From Actinomycetota bacterium (GTDB lineage Bacteria; Actinomycetota; Thermoleophilia; Gaiellales; Gaiellaceae): a stretch of 7,892 bases of DNA. A program made the translations under genes and the position numbers. This document shows, in pieces, positions 1 through 5,127 of this stretch (position 1 is the first letter of the stretch; every line of letters begins with the position of its first letter). Location: positions 1 through 7,892 of the forward strand of contig JACDGR010000146.1 in the NCBI GenBank assembly GCA_013821525.1. Direction: 5' to 3'. The notes under the pieces are model-generated. The model worked only from the letters and a program-made list of their open reading frames with translations. It searched no databases and was not told the origin of the DNA.

Positions 1-171
1 CGTCAGGGGTTCCTGCGACCGCAGGCCGTCACGCGCGTGCTCGAGGATCACGTCGCGGGTCGCGCTGATCTCTCGCGCCAGCTCTGGGGACTGCTCGCGT
101 TCACGCTCTGGCACGAGCGGCACGTAGAAGGAATCCGACGTGACGTGGAATTGGAGAGCGTGCTCGCATGA
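1..171 (+). CDS. asnB: Asparagine synthase (glutamine-hydrolysing)-like protein, C-terminal end only
   Basis: The reading frame is open from the first base to a TGA at 169-171, giving the last 56 residues of a protein whose start lies before the window. The tail reads QGFLRPQAVTRVLEDH, then a short Gly/Arg/Asp stretch, then RQLWGLLAFTLWHERHVEG. This layout (FL-P-V, LL-H-G, LW-LL-F-LWH) is the typical C-terminus of the AsnB family, after the ATP-pyrophosphatase synthetase domain. Full-length members use glutamine-derived ammonia to amidate a carboxylate activated with ATP: aspartate in the housekeeping enzyme, probably other acids in the many copies found in polysaccharide clusters. Neither the N-terminal Cys nucleophile nor the PP-loop can be seen here, so function rests on the tail alone. 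The next gene begins 16 bases downstream on the same strand, and both are likely in one operon. The glycan context favours a cluster-specific amidotransferase over central asparagine synthesis, but this is inference. Confidence 0.8.
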   Translation, partial: RQGFLRPQAVTRVLEDHVAGRADLSRQLWGLLAFTLWHERHVEGIRRDVELESVLA

Positions 172-174
172 CCC

Positions 175-179
175 GGGAG
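175..179 (+). promoter_or_regulatory. Shine-Dalgarno site (GGGAG) of the DUF354 gene
   Basis: GGGAG lies eight bases before the ATG at 188. It is the best ribosome-binding match in the gap after the asparagine synthase stop, and it decides the start of the DUF354 gene in favour of 188 over the in-frame upstream ATG at 140, which lies inside the preceding coding sequence. Confidence 0.6.
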
Positions 180-187
180 TCGAAGCT

Positions 188-1201
188 ATGAACGTCTGGG
201 TCGATTTCACGGCGAGCGCACATCCGCTTGTCTTTCGACCGCTCGTGCAGCTCCTCGAGGCGCAGGGGCACACGGTCGAGATCACGGCACGCGACTACGC
301 GCAGACGATTCAACTGATCGAGTCGCACGGCATGACCGCAACGGTGATCGGGCACCACGGCGGCCGCTCTGCAAGCGGCAAAGCGCGCCAGATGGCCGGA
401 CGGCTCGGATCGCTGCGCGCTTGGGCCAAGCGACGCGACTTCGACCTGGCACTCGCACACGGCTCACACGAGCTGACGATCACCGCGCGCCGGCTCGGCA
501 TCCCGAGCTCGACGACCTTCGACTACGAGTGGGCATGGCTCCAGCACCAGCTGGGTTGCCGCGCAGCGACCCGCGTCGTCGTGCCCGCATCGATCCCGCC
601 CGAGCGGCTCGCGACCTACGGAGCGAAGCCGCCGAAGCTGCAGCAGTACCCGGGGCTGAAGGAGGAGTACTACCTGTCGGACTTCGAGCCAGATCCCACC
701 GTGCTGACAGACTGGAACATCGACCCGGCGCGTGTGCTGGTCGTGTTGCGCCCACCGCCCGACGTGTCGCTCTATCACCGGCACTCGAATCCGCTGTTCC
801 CACAGACGCTCGAACACGTTGGCACCGACGAGAGCGTGCATGCCTTCGTGATCCCGCGCACGAACGAACAGCGGGACTACGTCAAGTCACTCGCGTTGCC
901 GTCGGTGATCGTGCCCGATGAAGCCGTCGATGCACAGTCGCTGATCGCGTACTCGGATCTCGTCGTCTCGGCAGGCGGGACGATGAACCGAGAAGCGGCG
1001 GCGCTCGGTGTACCCGTGTACACGACCTACGGAGGACGCCTCGGCGGCGTGGACGAGCAGCTGATCCGCGAGGACCGGCTGCGTCCACTGACCGATCCGC
1101 GTGCCCTCGACCTGCACAAGCGCGACCCGACGAGTGCGACGCGCGAGCGTCGCGATCCGCAGGTGATGCTCGACCTCCTGCTCTCCGCACTCGACGGCTA
1201 G
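188..1201 (+). CDS. DUF354 family protein (GT-B-like predicted glycosyltransferase)
   Basis: A complete protein of 337 residues, the usual length for the DUF354 family, which has a GT-B-like fold related to UDP-GlcNAc 2-epimerase and glycosyltransferases. Family signs are the N-terminal MNVWVDFTASAHPLVFRPLV (compare the usual IWIDI-NPPHV-FFKPL), TVEITARDYAQT at 29-40, a HHGG at 56-59, AHGSHE at 90-95, YPGLKEEYYLSDF at 154-166, and the C-terminal donor-site-like block SAGGTMNREAAALGVPVYTTYGG at 261-283 (GGTMNREA at 263-270). No signal peptide or membrane segment is visible, so it is probably cytoplasmic or peripheral. The ATG at 188 is chosen because of its GGGAG site and because the protein then begins exactly where the family does. 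The exact reaction is unknown; these proteins are commonly found in archaeal and bacterial polysaccharide loci. It follows an AsnB-like gene by 16 bases and ends two bases from the stop of the convergent helicase gene. Confidence 0.85.
   Translation: MNVWVDFTASAHPLVFRPLVQLLEAQGHTVEITARDYAQTIQLIESHGMTATVIGHHGGRSASGKARQMAGRLGSLRAWAKRRDFDLALAHGSHELTITARRLGIPSSTTFDYEWAWLQHQLGCRAATRVVVPASIPPERLATYGAKPPKLQQYPGLKEEYYLSDFEPDPTVLTDWNIDPARVLVVLRPPPDVSLYHRHSNPLFPQTLEHVGTDESVHAFVIPRTNEQRDYVKSLALPSVIVPDEAVDAQSLIAYSDLVVSAGGTMNREAAALGVPVYTTYGGRLGGVDEQLIREDRLRPLTDPRALDLHKRDPTSATRERRDPQVMLDLLLSALDG
1136..1153 (+). other. Perfect 7-bp hairpin with GCGA tetraloop inside the 3' end of the DUF354 gene
   Basis: GCGACGC (1136-1142), GCGA (1143-1146) and GCGTCGC (1147-1153) form a perfect stem closed by a GNRA-type loop. 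It sits in the DUF354 coding sequence, about 46 bases before its stop and just before the convergent junction with the helicase gene. There is no T-run, so it is not a standard intrinsic terminator. The structure is clear in the sequence; any function is a guess, and GC-rich coding DNA can make such stems by chance. Confidence 0.3.
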
Positions 1202-1203
1202 GG

Positions 1204-3057
1204 TCAGGCGACAGCGAGCGCGGCGAGCAATTCGTCGCCATATCGCTCGAGCTTCGCGGGGCCGATCCCGGAGATCTGCGCGAGCTCACCGATCGAGCTT
1301 GGCTGCACCTCGGCGATCTGGTGCAGCACGCTGTCGTGGAAGACGACGTACGGCGGCACACCGTCCTCGCGCGCGCGCTCGAGCCGCCAGGCGCGTAGCC
1401 GCTCTCCGACCGGCGACCAGTCGACCTTCTGCCTCGGGATCCGCTCCGTCGCCGCGACCGGAGCAATGCGCTGCACACCGAGCTCGTCGAGGAAGCGGCT
1501 CGCCCGCCCCGACCAGGAGACCCAGAGGACCCGCTTCGCGCGAGTCAGGCCGACGTAGAAGAGCCGACGCTCCTCGGCGATCTCGCGCGCCGTGCGCGCC
1601 TGCTTGGACGGCAGCTCCTTCTCCTGCAACCTCGGGATGAAGACGGCCTCGAACTCGAGGCCCTTCGCACGGTGCAGGGTCAGGAGATTGACACCGCGGG
1701 CGCTGTCGCCGCCTGGATCGAATCGGCGGCGAAGGTCGGAGACGAACGATGCGGCGGCGCCGTCGAACGTCGCGGCCAGCGCCACGAGGCGGGCCAGATC
1801 TGTCTGGCGGACGAGCTCTCGCTCGCCGAGCTTGTCAGGCAGCTGCTCGAGCCAGCCCGCGTCGAGTGCTGCCGCGCGCACTGCCTCCGCGGCATCGCCG
1901 CCGCCGAGGCGCTCCAACCGGCGCACGATCCTGCGCGCGGCGTCGCGCTCGAGCAGGGACGAGCCCTGAAACGGGATTCCGGCGTCGTGCAGGAGCTCCT
2001 CGAAGTCAGTCAGGCGTGCATTTGTGCGCGCCAGGATCGCCACGTCTTCGAGCGGGCACTCGAGCGCACGGATGCGTGCGACGATCGCCGCCCCTTCCGT
2101 CTCCGGTGATGCGAATGGCCGTACCTCGGGCTCGGGGCCGTCCGGCAGCACCGGGCGAAGCACTTTCTCAGCGCCCCCGAGATTGGGAACCAGCTTGTTC
2201 GCGAGCGCCAGAATCTGCGGGGTCGAGCGATAGTTTTCCTCGAGCCGCACGACCAGGGCATCCGGATAGCGGGTCGGCACCTCGAGCAGGTGCTCCGGGC
2301 CGGCGCCCGTGAATGCGTAGATCGACTGGTAGTCGTCGCCGACGACGCAGAGGTCGTCTCGATCGCCGAGCCAGTGCTCGAGGAGTTGCTGCTGCAGGAG
2401 GTTGACGTCCTGATACTCGTCGACGGTGAACGCGCGGTACTGCGCGCGGAACGTCTCGGCGGCACGCACGTCCTGCTCGAAGAGCTGCACCGTGAGCTCG
2501 AGCAGATCCTCGAAGTCGATCAGGCCCTCATCGGTCTTTCGCCGCTCGTATTCGCGGAAGACCTTGAACATCAGGTCGTGCGGGATCGGGGGTTCACGGT
2601 CGGCTGCCTCGGCGCGGTAACGCTCGACGGGGATCCGACGGTTCTTCGCCCACTCGATCTCCGTCGCGAGGTCGCCCGCGGGGCGGAACTTGAACGGAGC
2701 AGGCAGTGTGTTTGCGATCTGGCGCAGCGCCAGCGCCTTCGACGGCAGGATGCGCCCGACGGAGCCAGGCGCGAAGTGACGCAGCTGCCGGAGCGCGGCC
2801 GAATGGAACGTCCCGGCGCGCACGCGCTGTACACCGAGCGCCGCGAGGCGAGAGCGCAGCTCGCCCCCCGCCTTGTCGGTGAACGTCACCGCCATGATCT
2901 GCGTCGGCCCGAACGCTCCGGTCGCAACCTGCTGCGCGATGCGGCGCGTGATCGTCGTCGTCTTGCCGGATCCTGCGCCGGCGAGGATGCAGACGGGCCC
3001 GCAAACCGCCTCGGCGGCGCGCCGTTGCTCGGGGTTCAAACCGTCGAGCGGATCCAC
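1204..3057 (-). CDS. uvrD2: UvrD/PcrA-type superfamily 1 DNA helicase with C-terminal HRDC domain (UvrD2-like)
   Basis: An ATP-dependent 3'-5' DNA helicase of 617 residues, complete in all SF1A motifs. Visible are the Q-motif region LDGLNPEQRRAA (4-15), Walker A AGAGSGKTT (26-34), motif Ia VTFTDKA (57-63), motif II DEYQ (213-216), motif III VGDDYQSIYAFTGA (239-252), motif IV ENYRST (274-279), motif V LLTLHRAKGLEFEAVFIP (458-475) and motif VI RRLFYVGLTRAKRVLWVS (497-514). Residues about 548-615 form an HRDC-like domain ending in the helix-hairpin-helix-like SIGELAQISGIGPAKLERYG. This order matches actinobacterial UvrD2, but the four-cysteine linker known from mycobacterial UvrD2 is absent: no cysteine occurs after residue 334. 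The start is taken as GTG at 3057, which places the Q-motif at residue 4; the longer open frame upstream runs into the repeat region and has no good start near the domain. The ribosome-binding site is weak (GGTGG, four bases away). A role in DNA repair or replication is expected, with no obvious link to the flanking glycan genes. Confidence 0.93.
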   Translation of the reverse strand: MDPLDGLNPEQRRAAEAVCGPVCILAGAGSGKTTTITRRIAQQVATGAFGPTQIMAVTFTDKAGGELRSRLAALGVQRVRAGTFHSAALRQLRHFAPGSVGRILPSKALALRQIANTLPAPFKFRPAGDLATEIEWAKNRRIPVERYRAEAADREPPIPHDLMFKVFREYERRKTDEGLIDFEDLLELTVQLFEQDVRAAETFRAQYRAFTVDEYQDVNLLQQQLLEHWLGDRDDLCVVGDDYQSIYAFTGAGPEHLLEVPTRYPDALVVRLEENYRSTPQILALANKLVPNLGGAEKVLRPVLPDGPEPEVRPFASPETEGAAIVARIRALECPLEDVAILARTNARLTDFEELLHDAGIPFQGSSLLERDAARRIVRRLERLGGGDAAEAVRAAALDAGWLEQLPDKLGERELVRQTDLARLVALAATFDGAAASFVSDLRRRFDPGGDSARGVNLLTLHRAKGLEFEAVFIPRLQEKELPSKQARTAREIAEERRLFYVGLTRAKRVLWVSWSGRASRFLDELGVQRIAPVAATERIPRQKVDWSPVGERLRAWRLERAREDGVPPYVVFHDSVLHQIAEVQPSSIGELAQISGIGPAKLERYGDELLAALAVA

Positions 3058-3131
3058 CGAACCACCGTAGCGGTGCAGCTGGCGCGAATCGTCACGAAAG
3101 GCGAACCTGGCCTGCCGAACGGCCGACCCCT

Positions 3132-3166
3132 GAACCTGGCTCGAACCTGGTTCCAGGGTTTCGGCC
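3132..3166. repeat. Direct repeat copy A (GAACCTGG pair with hairpin)
   Basis: This unit has two GAACCTGG octamers 11 bases apart, then GGTTC, C, AGGGTTTC and GGCC. It matches copy B at 3199-3234 except for the two bases between the octamers (CT against TA), one base after GGTTC, and one inserted A in copy B. Bases 3128-3136 can pair with 3149-3158 to make a 9-bp stem with one bulged C (3154) and a 12-nt loop (TGGCTCGAACCT). Confidence 0.8.
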
Positions 3167-3186
3167 CGCGCACCGCTCAGGCCGAA
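3160..3186. repeat. Inverted repeat TTCGGCC/GGCCGAA between the two direct repeats
   Basis: TTCGGCC at 3160-3166 and GGCCGAA at 3180-3186 are perfect complements separated by 13 bases. Together with the stems in copies A and B this gives three consecutive potential hairpins from 3128 to 3227. An alternative small stem GGCC/GGCC (3180-3183 with 3188-3191) competes with it. Confidence 0.55.
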
Positions 3187-3198
3187 GGGCCAACCCTC

Positions 3199-3234
3199 GA
3201 ACCTGGTACGAACCTGGTTCAAGGGTTTCAGGCC
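3199..3234. repeat. Direct repeat copy B (GAACCTGG pair with hairpin)
   Basis: The second copy, 67 bases after copy A, has octamers at 3199-3206 and 3210-3217 and then GGTTC, A, AGGGTTTC, A, GGCC. A stem forms between 3192-3203 and 3216-3227, 12 positions with a single C-A mismatch, around a 12-nt loop (TGGTACGAACCT). The loop differs from that of copy A at only two positions. Confidence 0.8.
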
Positions 3235-3244
3235 GACCGGGCCG

Positions 3245-5125
3245 CTAGTGGAGGGTGTCTTCCAGCATCGCCTCGCGGCCGGTGCGCTGCGGCTCCTTGA
3301 CCATCTTCCCGAGCCTCGCGACGACGCCGAGCGTGTCGCCCTCCTCGACGAGGCGCTCCAGTTCGGCGAGCTGCTCCTCGAGCCACGCCGCATCGATCTG
3401 CGGGCGGGCGGCGCGCATGATCTTCGGGTGCGAGGTCGGTCCGACGGCTTCGCCCTCGTTCCAGAGCACCTCGTGCACCTTCTCACCGGCGCGGGAGCCC
3501 GTGAAGACGATCGGGATGTCTTCCTCCTTGCGGCCCGAGAGCCGAATCATCTGCTTGGCCAGGTCGAGGATCCGCACGGGCTCACCCATGTCGAGAACGT
3601 AGACCTGGCCGCGCCCGCCCATCGCACCCGCTTGCACGACGAGCGACGACGCCTCGGGGATCGTCATGAAGAACCGCGTCATCTCCGGATTGGTCACCGT
3701 CACCGGGCCGCCGCGCTCGATCTGACGGCGGAAGATCGGAATCACCGAGCCCGACGAGCCGAGGACGTTGCCGAAGCGCACCGCGACGAAGCGCGTGTCG
3801 ACTTCCGGATGGAGAGCGAACGACTCGACGATCCACTCGCACAACGCCTTCGACTGACCCATCACGTTCTTCGGATTCGCGGCCTTGTCGGTCGAGATCA
3901 GCACGAACCGCTCGACACCGAACTCGACAGCCACCTCGGCGAGCGAGCGCGTGGCGAGCACGTTGTTCGACACCGCCTGCAGCGGATTCGCCTCGAGCAT
4001 GCCCACGTGCTTGTACGCAGCTGCGTGGAAGACGACCCTCGGCTGGTAGCGCTCGAAGACCTGGCGCATCTTCGCGCGATCGCCCGTGTCGGCGAGCACC
4101 GGGATCGCTGCCGTGAAGTCACGCTCGCCGACGAGCTCACGCTCGATCTCGAAGAGCGGCGACTCGCCCTTGTCGACGAGCACGAGACGGGCCACACCGA
4201 GCCGCGCGAGCTGCCGGCAGAGCTCCGACCCGATCGAGCCGCCCGCGCCGCTCACGAGCACCGTCTTGTTCTTGACGTACGCGGCGACCTGACGCAGGTC
4301 GACCTCGACCTGCTGGCGCCCGAGCACGTCCTCGACCTGAACCGGCCGGATCTGTCCCGCCAGGTTGAGATCGCCGGCGATCAACTCGTGCAGTCCGGGC
4401 AACGTCTTTACCGGAACGCGCTCGGCGCGGCAGGCCTCGACGATCTGGCGCCGCACGGTGCCTGGCGCCGACGGGATCGCGATCAGCACCTCGTCCGGCT
4501 TGTTGTCACGCAGGAGGTGCGGCAACTCGTCGGTCGTGCCGAGGATGCGCACACCGTGAATCCGGTCGCCGCGCTTGCGCGGATCGTCGTCGACGAAGCC
4601 GATCGGCGTGTAGTGCAGCTGCCGGTTGCGCTGCATCTCGCGCACCATCAGCTGCCCTGCGTCCCCGGCGCCGATGATCAGAACCTCCTTGCCGCGCGCG
4701 ACGATTCCGGCCTGCGGACGCTCGATCAACGTTCGCGCGAGCAGCCGCGTGCCGGCTACGAAGGCAAGGAGCAGCAAGAAGTCGAGCGCCGCAACACCGC
4801 GAGGCAGACGCGAGGTGCTCTCGGGCGGGAACGCGAACAGCGCGAGATACGTGAGCGCCGATGCGACCGTGACCCCGCGGAATGCACCCCACATGTCACG
4901 CGTCGAGACGTAACGCCACCAGCGGTTGTAGAAGCCGAAGAGGACGAACACGGCAAGCTTGAGCGCAACGACGAGGGCGATCGTCTGCCAGTCGAGCAGG
5001 TGCCGGTAGAAGATCGGCGTCTGCTTGTCGAAGCGCAGGAAGAACGTGAGCCGCCACGCAGCGATGATCAGGACCGCGTCGAAGACCAGCTGCCAGACCC
5101 GGTGACGGTTCACCGGGAACCGCAT
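3245..5125 (-). CDS. Membrane-anchored nucleotide-sugar 4,6-dehydratase (FlaA1/CapD/WbpM family)
   Basis: A 626-residue member of the long-form polysaccharide dehydratases, which convert UDP-N-acetylhexosamine to a 4-keto-6-deoxy sugar using bound NAD(P). The N-terminal part has four likely membrane segments (about 11-30, 47-66, 82-99 and 111-131). Next comes a CoA-binding-like Rossmann domain with GAGDAG at 152-157 and IGFVDDDPRKRG at 175-186. The catalytic SDR domain has the cofactor loop GAGGSIG at 293-299, HAAAYKHV at 368-375, STDKAANPKNVMGQSK at 411-426, and near the C-terminus GSRAGEKVHEVLWNEGE. In the active site the usual SDR Tyr of YxxxK is Met (M422, K426), as is normal for this subfamily. 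ATG at 5125 is chosen because it overlaps the stop of the aminotransferase gene by one base (TGATG) and leads directly into the first membrane segment. The product (UDP-4-keto-6-deoxy-GlcNAc or an epimer) is inferred from family and neighbour. Confidence 0.93.
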   Translation of the reverse strand: MRFPVNRHRVWQLVFDAVLIIAAWRLTFFLRFDKQTPIFYRHLLDWQTIALVVALKLAVFVLFGFYNRWWRYVSTRDMWGAFRGVTVASALTYLALFAFPPESTSRLPRGVAALDFLLLLAFVAGTRLLARTLIERPQAGIVARGKEVLIIGAGDAGQLMVREMQRNRQLHYTPIGFVDDDPRKRGDRIHGVRILGTTDELPHLLRDNKPDEVLIAIPSAPGTVRRQIVEACRAERVPVKTLPGLHELIAGDLNLAGQIRPVQVEDVLGRQQVEVDLRQVAAYVKNKTVLVSGAGGSIGSELCRQLARLGVARLVLVDKGESPLFEIERELVGERDFTAAIPVLADTGDRAKMRQVFERYQPRVVFHAAAYKHVGMLEANPLQAVSNNVLATRSLAEVAVEFGVERFVLISTDKAANPKNVMGQSKALCEWIVESFALHPEVDTRFVAVRFGNVLGSSGSVIPIFRRQIERGGPVTVTNPEMTRFFMTIPEASSLVVQAGAMGGRGQVYVLDMGEPVRILDLAKQMIRLSGRKEEDIPIVFTGSRAGEKVHEVLWNEGEAVGPTSHPKIMRAARPQIDAAWLEEQLAELERLVEEGDTLGVVARLGKMVKEPQRTGREAMLEDTLH

Positions 5126-5127
5126 CA
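5123..5127 (-). promoter_or_regulatory. TGATG stop-start overlap (translational coupling)
   Basis: On the minus strand the TGA of the aminotransferase gene (5127-5125) shares its A with the ATG of the dehydratase gene (5125-5123). No strong Shine-Dalgarno site precedes this ATG, which fits re-initiation by ribosomes finishing the upstream gene and so a fixed output ratio of the two enzymes. Confidence 0.75.

Larger units (their letters stand above)
3058..3244. other. Non-coding spacer with repeats between helicase and dehydratase genes
   Basis: This is the only sizeable gap in the window. It lies downstream of the dehydratase stop and upstream of the helicase GTG, both on the minus strand, so it should hold any terminator of the glycan operon and any promoter of the helicase. 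I see no T-run terminator and no convincing -35/-10 pair. Instead the octamer GAACCTGG occurs five times (3103, 3132, 3143, 3199, 3210), four of these inside two near-identical repeats. The 8-mer GGCCGACC occurs at 3121-3128 and again at 3231-3238, bracketing the repeats. Long frames that cross this spacer on either strand show no domain similarity that I recognise and look like chance open frames. Confidence 0.7.

Noticed and set aside
140..187. Upstream start (140) for the DUF354 gene
   Set aside because: It would overlap the asparagine synthase tail, lacks family similarity in the added 16 residues, and the ATG at 188 has a well-spaced GGGAG.
3064..3098. Possible promoter of the helicase (TACGGT as -10, TTCGTG as -35 on the minus strand)
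   Set aside because: The two elements are 23 bases apart and match consensus weakly; this level of match is common by chance.
3058..3244. CRISPR array or intrinsic terminator in the repeat spacer
   Set aside because: There are only two repeat units with no uniform spacers and no cas genes, so it is not CRISPR. The hairpins have no T-run on either side, so a standard Rho-independent terminator is not supported.
2290..3300. A 336-codon plus-strand open frame covering the helicase 5' half and the repeat spacer
   Set aside because: It has no recognisable domain and is antisense to clear helicase motifs; crossing of the repeat region is incidental.
3058..3486. N-terminal extension of the helicase frame by 143 codons
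   Set aside because: The extension is Arg/Ser/Ala-rich, runs through the repeats and into the dehydratase gene on the same strand in another frame, and the helicase Q-motif begins four residues after the GTG at 3057.
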